Below, in pieces: positions 1 through 13,200 of a stretch of 64,000 nt of DNA. Source of the DNA: Triplophysa rosa (taxonomy: Eukaryota > Chordata > Actinopteri > Cypriniformes > Nemacheilidae); contig NC_079913.1 in NCBI RefSeq assembly GCF_024868665.1, forward strand, positions 14,325,817 through 14,389,816. The letters are read 5' to 3'. A program made the position numbers and the translations under genes. Each line of letters begins with the position of its first letter. Position 1 is the stretch's first letter. The notes beneath the pieces are model-generated. The model worked only from the letters and a program-made list of their open reading frames with translations. It ran no database searches and was not told where the DNA came from.

Positions 1-447
1 CATTGAGGGGGCCAGAGAATATTACAGTGTCTGACATCATGCTTGCGAGCTCACACACCTCTTTAATGTTATCTTTTGTGATCTCCGATTGACGGAGTCG
101 AACATCATTTGTGCCGACGTGAATGACAATCTTACTGAATTTACGATTAGCCTTAGCCAGCACGTTTAAATTTGACTTGATGTCAGGCGCTCTGGCTCCC
201 GGTAAACATTTGACTATGGTGGCTGGTGCCTCTATGTTAACGTTCCGAACAATAGAATCACCGATAACTAGGGCACTTTCAGCAGGTTTCTTAGTCGGTG
301 CGTCACTGAGCGGGGCAAACCTGTTCGAGACTGTAATCGGAACAGTCGAGTGATGTTTTGTCCTGCGACTACGCCGTCTCAGTCACGAAGTTTCCCAGCT
401 GCGGAGGATTTTCAACCGGAACCGAGCTGTGTGCGCTAATGTTGCTC
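1..447 (-). mobile_element. L2 LINE fragment (ORF1 part)
   Basis: Nearly identical to positions 26282-26729 inside ORF1 of the full-length L2, in the same orientation. It covers part of the ORF1 esterase region and runs off the left edge of the window. The match stops at about 447, where unrelated sequence with ATCGATAT repeats begins. A 2-base deletion near 382 (CTCAG against CTCACAG in the full copy) shifts the ORF1 frame, so this piece is non-coding. Confidence 0.88.
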
Positions 448-552
448 GAGTTGAATATACCCCATATCGATATTAACGATATTGTCTAATCCCGCATCGC
501 GTTGAAAAAATATATCGATATATCTTAAAAATCGATATATCGCCCAGCCCTA
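448..552. repeat. hAT-like terminal remnant
   Basis: AT-rich sequence with repeated ATCGATAT motifs, ending in GCCCAGCCCTA. This resembles one end of common fish hAT-type non-autonomous elements. No partner end or target duplication was found, so family assignment is tentative. Confidence 0.35.
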
Positions 553-1487
553 TGTCAAACCCGGCGCACACCACTGTCCAACGAGCTCATATAAACCCAA
601 CTATGTTTTAAAGCCTGACTTTTATCAAATGTATAAGAAGGCAGTGATTTCAGTCATCAAGAGGCTGCTACGTCTGTCAGTAGATCGGGTGGCGATCCTC
701 CCATGTCAACTTGCAAGTCACTAAAACATCGTAAATTGTGTGGCTTTGAAACTGTTTAGCCTATAGGTTGTGGTTAGTGTATTAAAATAAAACTTGTTTG
801 CAAATCATGAAATTCATTATTTAACAATAATACATTTTAAAAGAGAAACTCTTTTTCATTATTTGTTTGTTCTTTATTCCTTTCCTTTTATCTTTTTGAG
901 AAGATCTTCAAAGTGTTTTTTTTATTTTTTTATTTTTATTGAAACAGCATTAATTTACAAACTCAAATGGGGAACACAAATATGAAGATCTTATGTGTAC
1001 AACATGATAACTCCGCGTCTGACCTCTGTGCTCAAAATTTAAAGAGACAGTGAACCTTAAATTGAAATAGGCAATAAAATTGTTTTGTGTTATATAACAT
1101 TTTATTGTTGTAGTTGGAATGGACTAAATAAAAAAATATTTTTATAAGCTAAAAAATTATATTAAAATGTTTTCATTCTGTTATTATATCACAGTTTCAC
1201 GCATTTTCAATGTTATCCCACATTGTCCCACATAAACAGATTACCTGTCCCACATTTGGTTTGTTGGGTGGTGGTCACCCTAGTTTTAATCCGTCTCTTT
1301 TGTCCACTTTCAACCACTTCTGTCCTGATTTCTTCGAGGGGAGGGTTCATGGGTGAGTAAATACATCGGCCTTTTCTGATCTTTCAATCGAATGGACGAA
1401 ATAAGCGCATGCAATTTACACATGAACACGGCCGGAGATGATAGAAAAACATACCGAAAGCAGCGGTTTTTATTTCTGCGAGAAATA

Positions 1488-1745
1488 AATATTTTTTGTC
1501 TTAAAACCAACCTTTTAGGTCATAGACGTTAAAGTTTAAATCCTTTCTGGCCAGCACGCATTATCAGTAAGCGGAGAGCAGGCGGGCTTCTGTGGCTGCT
1601 CGAACGCATTTTCGACTACCTCTGGAAGTGGTTGAAAGTGGACAAGCTCAAAACGTTTCACACCCCGTTTACACTTGTATTTATTGTTGTCCACTTGTGA
1701 TCCGTTCGACCAAAACGCATCTTAATACCTGGTGTAAACAGGGCC
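1488..1745 (+). repeat. dispersed repeat, also at 38955
   Basis: Shares long blocks with 38955-39195 in the same orientation, for example CTCAAAACGTTTCACACCCC and a GTGGCTGCTCGAAC block. It ends near GTGTAAACAGGGCC, a motif common at the ends of fish DNA-transposon derivatives. Superfamily unresolved. Confidence 0.6.
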
Positions 1746-1746
1746 T

Positions 1747-1790
1747 GAGAGAGAGAGCGAGAGAGAGAGAGAGAGAGAGAGAAGAGCGTC
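1747..1790. repeat. (GA)n microsatellite
   Basis: Uninterrupted run of about 20 GA dinucleotides with two C interruptions. Confidence 0.85.
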
Positions 1791-3137
1791 AGACAGTCGC
1801 ATTGGCCTCTTAAAGAAACACCTCGCTTTTCTGTCTCTGCAGTGCCTCCCTCTCTCCTAATCTCTCCCTCGCCTACATTCTCTGTCTCTCACTCACTGCG
1901 GCTCGTCTTTCTGCGGACCCTGTGTTCTGTTAGCTCGTGTGTGTGGTGGGATGGAATCAGAGCAGATTCATGATGTGCTATTAATGAGTACAGTTAGCAT
2001 TTGGCTGTGTAATTTGCCTCCAGCTTGAGGTTTGTCTTTGTGTATACCAAACAACAGAAGGAGAACGGCGTACAGAGGCCTGGTTTTCTGTAAGTCATTG
2101 CTTTCTGAGATGAGTGTGTATGTGTGTGTTTGAGGGGTACGGATGTCTCATTCATGAACGCATGATTGTTTTGAATTAGATATTGTCAATGAATCGATTT
2201 AACCAGTTCACAGAACTGATCCGATCGAATCATTCACAAACTGGATTGAATCAGTCAACAATTTGAACAATGTTCACAGCTATCTTGTTAACTGTTATCT
2301 TCGACTGTCTCTCTCAGACATGCTTGACTCTAGTTGAAATCATCTAGTGAGTGATACAGGTAGCATTTATTTTTTTGGCATTTTTGCTTTATTTGTACAG
2401 TTAAGTGAGAGAGAGGACAGGAAGCTAAGCGGGAGAGAGAAGGGTTAATTAATTTATTAAACAATTTAAAAAATCTCTTGACTGATTAACTTTGGTGCCT
2501 TTAAAAAGGATTAATCTATATTCAGTTTATACAGTGAAGACCGTGCAGTGTTATTTTATATTTGATTCCTTTGTTCAATCTCTGTACATTAATTACTGTG
2601 AATTTTACGTTTGTGCTTTTGCTCGTAATAATTCAATTTTTTTTTTTCATTTTATTACTGTTTGTTTACTTGTCTTTAACAATATTGAACATTTCTATGT
2701 GTTAAACTAGTAGTTAGGCTAGTTTTATAAACCTTATTTATTCAAGTTACATAGGACAGAAACAATAAAAACAATAACCTATTTTATCGTATTTTCTATC
2801 ATTTTTGTAGTGGGGACAGTAAAGGTTTTGGCAGGGAAAGTAAAATTTGAACCACTGACTTGAAAAACATCCTTAGCATCGAGCTCCACAAATGTTAACA
2901 AATAACATGTAGTAATAATGATTTCATAAAACAATTACTGAATATTAAATGACTGTTCAAAATAACTCATTAGTGTAAATTAATTTGACTTCTTAAAATA
3001 GGTGGGCACAATTAGTTGAATATCCGGTCTGCAATAGTTATTCAAAATATACAAATATTTTGCGAACTTCACTAAATCTTATTAACGTTAAACATGTCAC
3101 GTGCAAACTTTTTCTTAATCTTTCTGTTTCCCTCCAG

Positions 3138-3246
3138 GCTGGTTCAGGGACTCTGGCTGTCATGCAAGACCTGAGGAGCGAATCAGAACGTCTTAATGAG
3201 GTCAAGGGTCACTTGGAAATTGCCTTACTGGAGAAGCACTTTCTGC
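3138..3246 (+). CDS. gramd4: GRAM domain-containing protein 4, internal exon
   Basis: Encodes a segment containing ERLNEVKGHLEIALLEKHFL, which matches the N-terminal coiled-coil region I recall for vertebrate GRAMD4. Bounded by acceptor CCTCCAG and donor GTGAGT. It starts in phase 0 and is 109 nt long, leaving one base that joins the exon at 53490 to make a Gln codon and the continuous peptide HFLQEELRKLREETN. GRAMD4 (also called DIP) is known in mammals as an E2F1-responsive, membrane-associated protein linked to mitochondrial apoptosis; that function is family knowledge, not visible here. Upstream exons lie outside the window. The downstream intron is about 50 kb. Whether this is the a or b fish paralogue cannot be told. 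Confidence 0.93.
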
Positions 3247-6200
3247 GTGAGTAGCTGAAGGATATATGCTGTCCATCCTAGTATACTTTCTGTTTATGGA
3301 TGTGAGGAGGGAAGAGTGGGTTGGGTATCTCTCAATGCATGCTGATTGGAGGGATATGGTGCTGATCTTGAGTATGGCTTATAAATAAAAAGGACATAAT
3401 CTTGAATATTACCATTAAGAAGATCTTTCAAACATTTTGGTCCAAAAGAAATATAATAGTTCAAACATAATTTTTTCATTGTAAAACTAAAAACTTATTC
3501 TTAAAAATGTTTTTGCTGGTGACTTTTAATAATTAAGGGAAGCCCATAAAAGCCCAGCATAAAAGAACAAATTTTGTTTCATTATTGTTTATCACAACAT
3601 AATTTCCATAGTTTCATTTGTGTTATTACATAGTTTAAAGGGGTCACATGGCGTGGATACGTGTTTTTCTGTGTCTTTGGTGTGTTATAAGTTGTCCATG
3701 CATGTATTAGACTCGTAAAATTGCAAAAATGAAAGTGTCGGAACAAAAGATGCATTCTATCTAAAAGCGAATGCTCACCCAGACCTGCCTGAAACACCTC
3801 ATGTAACCAAACCCCCACAGATCTATGTCAGTTTGTGGTATGAGGACCCGTGTAGATCGCTACTACTGGGCTTTTAGCTAATATATTTTCAGTGTCCTTA
3901 CCTCGGACTGCTGCGGGTAAGTTTCTTCAAAGTGTCTACGTCTAGTTTCATAATGCCGTTTAAGGTTTCCACTTTTGATAACCGCAACAGACTCCGAGCA
4001 AATGAGACAAACCGGTCTCGTGCATGTCGATGCAGGAAGAATAAATGCAAATCTCTCGGCCCATTAATCTCGGAAAACATGGTTTTCAGCGTCGACTTTT
4101 CTAACTTTTGAAAAGGACATTGTTTTTCAGTCACTGACAGTTACATCTGTCTGCGTGCTGTGCAGCGAGTCTGTCTCGGCTCTCTTCACTCGTCGACGTC
4201 TGAACGTAGCAACAGTGCGCATATGTTAACTGTCCATGGCGCCGTAGGACCCAAACTGCTACTGAGCAGACCTAGATGTACCTGGTATAGATTTGATTGC
4301 ATTAGAAAATAATGTTAGGCGTTCATTTATTTATTATGTCAAAAGGCTTGAGGTCCGGACGGACGCATCTCGCAGTCCGCATTCGCTAGTTGGTAAACCC
4401 TGCACTAGAGTGAAAACCTTTGGCTGTTTTTTATAGTGCCACCTAGTGTTGGCTGGCAGGATGTGTGTCTGTAAATCTGAGCAGCGGAGGAGGCTAGCTG
4501 TGACCATTGAACATAGTTTGGTGACTTTGTGATGGGTGTCTGATGCTTTTAAGGCTACATTCAAAGCAGAAAAATAATAAATCTGTACTAGTTGAAGTGG
4601 GTTGGTGCTTGGACAATTTTTGCCATAGCGATATTTAGCACCTATGGCAGTGAATTTGTAGCTATGTTCTGCATTTTGATTTATGAGTTTACTGTGTTTG
4701 GTTTGATATTTCCCTAAAATTAACACACTTGTTACAAACATGTGCAATAATTTAACTACATGGCTTAATACTTGTTCATACAAATAGGCTAACCAAAACT
4801 TTGGTTCTGTTTAAAATATAAGTACTTATGATTAGGGATTAAAGGCGGAATAGACGATTTGGTAAAATGCTAACTTTAGCCTGCTAGCACTGAAATCATG
4901 ATCCCACCCTCCATGCGTATCGCCGTCCAAAGCCACGACTCCTCCAAAACACAGAAGCTCTTGGATCAATTCCAATTAAATCATGTCTCATTCACTAGTG
5001 AGAACATGTTACAGTACAAAGTAAATAACGTTACTACAATAGCGAAAACCACTACCATAAACAACAGCTTTAAAACGGGATTAGATGCAGCATAATTCCC
5101 GTTAGACGCTGGGTAACGATGTAATACATAAAGGTCCACAAACTACATAAGCAACATAATCAAAACCCATCCAAATCGAATCATAACATGTACCTACCTG
5201 TCCAGAAGTTACCATGGCATCATTGAAACCCTTTACTCCTGTAGTTGCTCTCTACGTGAAAAGCAACACTCATTATAATCATACCCGTCAACACTCCCGT
5301 TTTGGCCAGGTTTTTTCCATTTTCACACCCATCTCCTGTTGAAACCTCAAGTGACAAAATCGTGAACAGACCAAGTGGGAAACACCTGGAAACCCCTGCG
5401 AACCAACCGTCAGGGACCGGAATGCATTCGCGAATGGAATTCTGCTTTCACCTCTTTGCTGATTAAACGTTTTTAGTCGTGGCACTTTTTAAGATGGCCT
5501 TTATTTTTGTTCGTCCTTTGAAAGTGCCACTTGCAAACTTGCACACATTTAACAGGGGGAAAGTTAGGTTCCAGGTGTTTACCTGCCATCCTCCCGCTGT
5601 GTCTGCACAGGGTATGTGACCGCGCTGATGATGTATGGTTTCTGTGTGAACAAGGTGCGCAGTGGGATGCAAAATAATTGCCACGAGGGCAATGATTGGG
5701 CAAACGTTTTTTGGTCCTACGCCTTTCACAGACGAAATATAATTATAAAAATATTATTTGACCACTATACTTCTTGATTGCTATCAGGATGTAAAGACAT
5801 TTCCAACCAACATGACAAAAAATGTTTCTGGACAGGATCACCCACCATGCCTTTAAATCCAAACTAAACTGTTAGAGGTGTACCGATTGACACATGCACA
5901 CGCATCATGTACTTTACAGACAAAAAGGTGCACTGTAGTTCATCTCTCGTTGCTCTGTCTACATGGGGTATGTACTGTATGCTTACAGTGATGCTAAACT
6001 CTGACTGATGTTAAACTCTGACACATGCTAAACTCATGTTGAAGTCGTACACTCTGTGTAAAATAAACGTAAATTCCATTCAACCTGATTGCTTGTCTTA
6101 CGTTAAAACTGGTAATTTCACCTAGGTAAAATGACATTCAACACAACTTCTACTTGTTTTTAAAAATACAAAATACAAAAAAATTAATAAATCAACCAAT

Positions 6201-6909
6201 ATACAGTATGTGTGATATATATCTCATTGAGTTCTTTACTAACACAAAAAACTGCAAATACATATACTGTACATCTTTAGAGTAGAATTCACAAATGAAA
6301 TAAAGCAATGTTAGTTTCATAAACAGAAACAGACAAGAATAAAGTTGAAGTATTTTATTGTTATCTTAGACTTTTGTGAGATGAGTACAAAAATGAAAAA
6401 AGGTAAATTAAGTGACATGTTTAGATGTATTTTATTATTTGTACTTCTTTTCAGTCACAGAGTTCTTCAATTTAAGAGTTGTTTGGGCAAGAGAAGATTC
6501 TGTAATTTAATGCAGCTTGGAGAACTGCATTTAGGGAAATTTGGGGAAATTGTAATGTTCAATCATTTATGTAACGACAAAAAAAAAGTGCATTGAAGAA
6601 AAGTTAATATGGTTTTATATACAGTATATACTGTCAATTATAGTTTGTGGATAGAAAATCGGAATCGGCAAAAATCGGAATCAGCAGGTTTCACTTATAA
6701 TAAAATCGGAAACCGGAATCGGCAAAGAAAATTGCAATGGGTGAATCTCTATAAACTGTCTTGCAAACACTGTAAATAAAACCCATCTGACAATACAAAC
6801 TTCACTTACACATACATTTGTGGAATCAAACTACAGTAATTACCCAGTTTGTGATAATCTGATTTAATATAATGTTAATTTAATGATATTCTTGTTAAAA
6901 TATAATTAC
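3247..6909. other. start of the ~50-kb gramd4 intron
   Basis: No supported exon. Several dispersed fish repeat remnants can be recognised by style only: GGGGTCACATGGCG at about 3640, a segment around 4840-5760, and a CGGAATCGGCA-rich piece near 6650 that resembles one at 41340-41440. No complete element with target duplications was found. Confidence 0.5.
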
Positions 6910-8066
6910 TAGGGATGTAATAATATCAAAATCTCACTGTACGATAATACCTTGGTATAACGTCCACGGTACGGTATTTGTTGCAATATTTAAGATGACA
7001 AATGATGACTTGTAAACGTGCCATATAGGAGGCCTCTTTTCTTTATCCTCTAATCATGGCTGTTGCTGTCGTGATCTCAGTCTTCAGTTCGTTTTGTCAA
7101 ACACGTGGAATGCGGTTTGACAGCTCCACACATGTTCGGTGTCTGTGTCTCTCGCCCCGCCCCCGTGTCTCCCTGCCAGGCTTTCCCCTCACCGGTTTCC
7201 CATCATCTCACCCCTGTAGCTTGTTCCTGATCAGTAGCCTCACCTGGTCCCTCATTATGTTCTACCTGCAGTTTATTCCCGCCTTTTAGGTTTTCTCTAT
7301 TTAATCCCTCTCGTCTTGTGTCAGACCGTTGTTTGTTGCAGTCGTTCCCTGACCTTCTCTAGTCTTGTCTTGTCATAGTATTATCTTAGTTTTCTTGTTT
7401 TCCCCTCTCAGTTTGGGGTAGTCTCTAGTTAAACTCTCTGGTATTATTCCTTTAGTCCAAGTCTCCAGTGCCTAGTTCCCTTGTTCTCAAGCTCTGTTTT
7501 CCCATAGTTCCCGTTGGCATCCCGGACCATCCTGCTCTCTTCACTCCGGCTATCGCTTCACCAGCGACCACCTCTCCCAGCAAGAATCGGCCGGCGGGTC
7601 GAGGGTTCTCACCGCCGTGCGTTCCTCCCTTAGTGGGACAGAATCTCCCGGACTGGGTCTACCTCAGATTCTTCCGTGAGTGCCGTCGGGTCGAGTCCTC
7701 TCCCCGCGGACTCACGTGGCTCCGAGACCGGTGTCTCTTGGTGGATTCTTGTGGAAACTTTTCAAAAAAGACCTATTCATTTCCCGCAATTGAGTCTCCG
7801 CAGTCTCTGTTCACGCACAGTCATGACAGTTGCTTAGAGGTATGAGTTATAGTATGAGATGGGTCAAATGACCTAAAAATCCCTTTTATAAAATAAAATA
7901 ATTGCACCAGATGGACCTTGCCAAAGGTAACATCTATTCTTTTTTCTAGCATTCTCTATGTTAGGCCCTGAAGACCTATCGTTTCATACAGTCATGTGTC
8001 CATGATAATATTGAGACAATTTTGCTATTGCGATAACATAATATCGAAAATATTGTTACATCCCTA
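6910..8066. mobile_element. hAT-type non-autonomous element
   Basis: Ends TAGGGATGTAATAATATC and AATATTGTTACATCCCTA are imperfect inverted repeats. They are flanked by ATAATTAC and GTAATAAC, a diverged 8-bp target duplication (6 of 8 match), as expected for hAT. A solo LTR has inserted in the middle (7067-7828). No transposase is present. Confidence 0.75.
7067..7828. mobile_element. solo LTR, 762 bp
   Basis: Begins TGTCGTGA and ends TCATGACA, with a perfect 5-bp target duplication GTTGC on both sides (7062-7066, 7829-7833). GC-rich body, with no internal retrotransposon genes. This is the product expected from LTR-LTR recombination. The open frame of 125 codons inside it has no recognisable domain. 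Confidence 0.85.
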
Positions 8067-8498
8067 GTAATAACAGTTTCTCTTTTGTGTTTGGTTGTTC
8101 TTTCAATATAAAAACTCCCTTTGGGGACTTTTGGGGATGTCCTAAATTCTAAAAATGTCAGGCTTTCTTTAAGGGATTAGAATGGGGTAGGGTTAGTCTG
8201 TAGTTATTGTAATTTGCTTTATATAAAATTGTGTTTTCATATATTATTTAGATATGCTTAAAATGTACCGAAATGCTAAATATTTTCCTTTATCAGTAGG
8301 GTCAGAATGTATCTGTATATTTCAACCAAAATTTACATTAATTATTTACTCAGCCTTATTCCAAAGCTTTCTTCTGCAGAACACAATAGAAGATATTTTG
8401 AAGAATGTGGATAAAAACTACATTTCTTAAACATTTCTCAAAATATCTGCACAAAAGAAAGTAATTCATACAGGTTTGTAATGACACGAGGGTGAATT
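8067..8498. other. intronic repeat remnants
   Basis: Contains a diverged miniature element from about 8340 with TTCTTCTGCAGAACACA and GAGGGTGAATT motifs, interrupted by the solo LTR that follows. Similar motifs recur at 13812-13942 and 43395-43510. No gene seen. Confidence 0.5.
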
Positions 8499-9083
8499 TG
8501 TCATGAGTGGTGAGGCTGAAGAACCCAGATGCAGGCAGGCAGTGAAGGGGTTAACAAACAAGACTTTATTTCAAACAAAAACAGAAACTAAACACCCACG
8601 AGGGGGTAAACGAAAAGGTAACGAAATAATAAAACGAACAACAGGACCAAGACTAACTAAACACTAAACTAGACAATACTAGACAAAGACTAAACTATAC
8701 ACTTACTAAGACAGGGGAAAACAGGAACACAGGAACACGGCGAACATAGAGCACATGGAACATAATGGTTGACATCTAACACGGGTAAACACATCAAACG
8801 TACGTAGTACACAGTACAATGCACGAGCACAAGACAAAGAAACATGAGGGCATTTATAGGCAAGACAAACGAGGGATAATTACACAGGGCAGGTGAGGAA
8901 CATTAGACACGAGAGGGAAGCAATACATGAAACGAGAGGGGCGGGGCCAATGACGAGACACGAGAAAACACATGAGATGTAAAACATACACAACTCATGG
9001 CTTTCTCACATAAAACCTAAGGGCTCTGTCCCGATCCTGCCACACGACTAGAAATTCATAAACAAGAAGGTAGGACCGTGTCA
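8499..9083 (-). mobile_element. solo LTR, 585 bp
   Basis: TG...CA ends with a perfect 5-bp duplication GAATT (8494-8498, 9084-9088). The same family lies on the opposite strand at 42512-43108, where a TATA-like TTTATAAT and an ATTAAA signal set the sense direction. No internal region remains. Confidence 0.87.
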
Positions 9084-9088
9084 GAATT

Positions 9089-9680
9089 AATGACAAAACT
9101 ATCCCTTCAAGTGTATGTAATTGTTGTATGCATCACAGCTATGGTAAATAATGGACTGACTCATTGTGATTTGAGAATCTAAACAAATGCTGAAGGTCAT
9201 TAGGTAATGGCACAGTTAAACTTGATTGTTATTCAACCCTGCCACAGTCACACACACCACAAGATCATCATCCACAGACCAGCTGAGAGACAGCGATACA
9301 GCACATTTGAAAGGCAGTGTACTGATTCTGGGGTTGTTGTTGTTTGTGCGCTTTAAATAATAATGGTCTGAATAGAGATTTGTTTTCATCCTGATGATTT
9401 TCTTTCGCATTTGTCTGTTATACACATTCACGTACATGGTAGAAGCTTTTATATATTATGACTTATGCTTCAGGTCAGACTTGACTTTGAGCATGCGAAA
9501 TTCGTACTTCATATGGTGGTACGAAAATGGGCGGGAGCGATTCCTCCATTTTTTACATTTCTGTACCGAGAGGTCACGCTGTGTCGTTTTGATCTTGATG
9601 TCAGTATTTGCGTCACTCGTCAACTTTGCAACGCAGCGAAATGCGAAATATCTTCGGACGACTTGCATAGGCTTGCGTTT
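9089..9680. other. intron and outer flank of the long-TIR transposon
   Basis: GGTCAGACTTGACTTTG at 9473-9489 has an inverted near-match at 20104-20120 and may mark the true left tip of the transposon. No gene is recognisable. Confidence 0.4.
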
Positions 9681-10239
9681 TATGGGATTCCTTTTGTGCC
9701 AATAAGAATGAACGCAAACTTTTAAAAAACGAACAAAAATATACAATGCGAAAGAAAAAAAACACTTTGATAATGAAAACAATAAACTCAATTGCAAGAA
9801 TGTGCTATTTTTCTTAACAATTCTCTAAGTTTCGTTTTTGCAAATACTAGTTTTGAATTCGCTGCTAGATTTTTCATTTGCGCTTTCCGACTTTACGCTG
9901 CACAAAGTTACGTTCGAACTTCTGGCACAAACTTTTCGCGTGGGCGGGATTTAACAGTGCTTTACTATCATTGGCTACTGAGATTTTGATCGACAGCTCC
10001 ATGACCTGTAAGTGGAAGTCTCAGTGGCGCCGCGCGACTTTAGAACGCGATCTAGAGGTGGATGGTGAAGTTGTGATGGTGATTAGTTATCTTTGTTATT
10101 AAACGCGTTTTTTGCTACAGTTTGCATTGAAATGAGCTCTCGGGAGCGGATCGGAGCCTCGTCTTCAGCTGGGCACTCAAGTCAACCGCCGGTAAGTTAA
10201 TGTAATCGACATAATCTCGATAAACATCTCGTGAATCTT
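9681..10239 (+). repeat. left terminal inverted repeat
   Basis: Reverse complement of 19486-20051 with only scattered differences. It starts TATGGGATTCC and ends GTGAATCTT. It contains GC-box-like GGGCGGGA, an inverted CCAAT motif, the transposase start codon and its first splice donor. Confidence 0.9.
9945..10131 (+). promoter_or_regulatory. putative TIR promoter for the transposase
   Basis: Just upstream of the start codon lie GTGGGCGGGAT (GC-box-like) and CATTGGCT (inverted CCAAT), then a CpG-containing stretch. No TATA box. The identical arrangement is mirrored at 19594-19790. The promoter role is inferred from position and motifs. Confidence 0.45.
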
Positions 10240-13200
10240 TATCTGGTATTTCTTAAATGTTTCTTTCTTTAATTGTAGTTTGGGTTATATCGTAGATGTC
10301 ATAGTGCTGTGTTGTTTACCCGGTTAAGACAATTGTTGACCATTCTAATTATTTACGATTTTCTGTAGAACAATAAATATATAATATTTATTAAATTCTT
10401 CTTTTTAATGTTAGGATCAAAGAGAAATGTCATCTATCCAGGTAGGCATTGAACTAAGGTGTGTTTTTCTGTGTATATAATGTATTGTTACATCAGCGGT
10501 ATTAATGTAACTGTATGGAAATGGATAATGAAGGTAGAATTGATCTCTTTCGTATGTAATGTAATGGTGTTGTGTAAAGAGTTTGCTGGCCTTTTTGCCG
10601 GATACGTTTACAGTTGATTTGGTCACTTTTTACATGCTCTTTTCAGCAAGGGATGTTTTTTAGTCTTAAATGTCTACAATGGCTTTAAGTTTGTAAACTC
10701 GTAGTTAAATTATATAGTCATTCTGACATGTAAGCTAACTGCTTTGTTTATACCTGCAGGAACAAGTGCAAGAAGATATTTTACAGCGGATGCTAACAAA
10801 GTTCAACCTCATTTGTCGGAATGAAATCATAGATTTGAATTACCTCCTGGACATTGCTCAGCAAGAACTGGCTTTGGCAACTGCTGCATTAAATCATGTT
10901 ACCATTCCAGAACAATTAATCGAGTCTCTACGGGAGTTAATAAACGTAGTTAATACATCTGTGAGTTCGGAAGAGACTACAGCACACACATCTGACATTG
11001 TAACTTTAACTTGGGGTAACTTGGGACGTCCACGTCTGGATATAAGCAGGGATGACATTGAAGAACTTCTCAGCACTGCACTTCCTGTAGAACATCTTGC
11101 TCAGATATGTGGTGTTTCTAGAAGAACAATGAACAGACGATTGAAGGAGCACTCATTGTCTGTCAGAGGCTGCTATTCCAGCATATCAGATGATGAACTT
11201 GATCATGTTGTAAGAGCAATTAAATTAAGAATGCCACATGCTGGCTACAGACTAGTGAAAGGTGAACTTGTGGCTAGAGGGCATCGGATACAGTGGCACA
11301 GGGTGAAGGCCAGCATGCAGCGGGTGGATGGATCTGGAATTTTGGCCAGAATGGTTCAGCTTTTGGTTTTGTAGCTCGCAGAAATTACTCTGTTCCTGCA
11401 CCGTTGTCCCTAGTTCATGTGGATACCAACCACAAACTAATTACGTGAGTATTTACTTTTTTACTCTCACTTGCATGCACACATACGTTCTTGCAGTCGT
11501 TATGCATTGACACATGCATGTACACAGTATACACACATCAAGATGTACCCTAATTAAATTATTACTATATACGTTTTTTTGTGATAACCCAATGGGTGTG
11601 AATTATTCTGCTTATTACACAGCTACTCAAATGATGAAGTAATTGGACACAAAATATTGATTTGAAATATTTTGTTGCTATAAAATATTAATATTTTATT
11701 ATGTTAGCAACAAATTCAAACTGGTCATTAGAAAAGCGACAACAGACTGATACACTGAACATTGAAGTACTGGTCAACATGAGTCGTATTATCAGTTTTT
11801 GTCGTTGTTTTCAGGGAATAACAGACCTCTGAATGTTGTGATGAGAATCAAGTATTTTAGAGAGCTGTGTAACAATAACCAGTAAGTAACAGTCTTATAT
11901 CTGTATTTTTCCCTAGGTTCAATATTGTAATATTTGGTGGGATTGATGGTTTCTCGAGGAAGGTACTGTTGACTGAACGTGGTCCGTTTTAAAATTTTAT
12001 TTTCACTTAGTTAAACATTGTTTTCTATACATTTAATAGATCCTGTATCTTGATGCTGCTACCAACAACAAAGCATCAACAGCTTTCAAATTCTTTCTGG
12101 AGGGGGTTCAAAAACACGGGTGGCCTTCAAGGTAAGAATACTGCTGTACTCAATAACATGTAACTCGGTAACACAGAGCATTCATTTTGCCAAATATTTT
12201 ACAGAGTACGTGGTGACCAAGGAGTTGAAAACGTGGACATAGCACGTTGCATGTTTTCAGTACGAGGAACTGGCCGAGGCAGCTTTATTGCTGGAAAAAG
12301 TGTTCACAATCAAAGGTAAAATGATTTTTAATGGTTAAAGCAATAACTAATAGCGGGTAAAAGTGACTTTCATCAAAGTTATAATTACAACAGTTATGTA
12401 TGTAACTGCTATGTACAGTATTTGAGCATAATAAAAANTTGATGCTGCTACCAACAACAAAGCATCAACAGCTTTCAAATTCTTTCTGGAGGGGGTTCAA
12501 AAACACGGGTGGCCTTCAAGGTAAGAATACTGCTGTACTCAATAACATGTAACTCGGTAACACAGAGCATTCATTTTGCCAAATATTTTACAGAGTACGT
12601 GGTGACCAAGGAGTTGAAAATGTGGACATAGCACGTTGCATGTTTTCAGTAAGAGGAACTGGCCGAGGCAGCTTTATTGCTGGAAAAGGTGTTCACAATC
12701 AAAGGTAAAATGATTTTTAATGGTTAAAGCAATAACTAATAGTGGGTAAAAGTGACTTTCATCAAAGTTATAATTACAACAGTTATGTATGTAACTGCTA
12801 TGTACAGTATTTGAGCATAATAAAAAATGTGTCTTTATTTTAGAATTGAGCGTCTGTGGTGTGATGTTTGGTCAGCTGTCACTTCTAAGTACTACGACCT
12901 CCTGCATACAATGGAAGAAGATAGATTACTTGAACTGTCAGATGAACTCCACCTCTTTTGTGTGCACTATGCAATCCTTCCACGGCTGAAATCTGACTTG
13001 AAGTGCTTCACAGGGAGTTGGAATAACCATCCTATCAGAACAGAAGGAAATCTTTCTCCAGAACAGCTCTGGCACATTGGAATGCTGCAGACACCAGTAG
13101 TGGAGCCAAATGCAGAGGTATGCTTCAAGTATTATCCAAAAGACTTTGCTCTCATAATGTTTGACTTCTTAAAATGAACTCGCATGTAATCATGCAGCGC

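Larger units (their letters stand above)
553..3137. other. gramd4 intron, left part
   Basis: AT-rich, with no coding exon that I can support. It holds a GA microsatellite near 1750, a dispersed repeat at 1488-1745 that recurs at 38955-39195, and a pyrimidine tract (TTTCTGTTTCCCTCCAG) that serves as splice acceptor for the exon at 3138. Short open frames here have no recognisable domains. Confidence 0.6.

Noticed and set aside
4334..4783. 149-codon minus-strand frame in the gramd4 intron
   Set aside because: Composition is unremarkable, with no domain, and it sits in AT-rich repeat remnants.
7468..7845. 125-codon frame as a host gene
   Set aside because: Falls inside the solo LTR defined by TG/CA ends and a GTTGC duplication.
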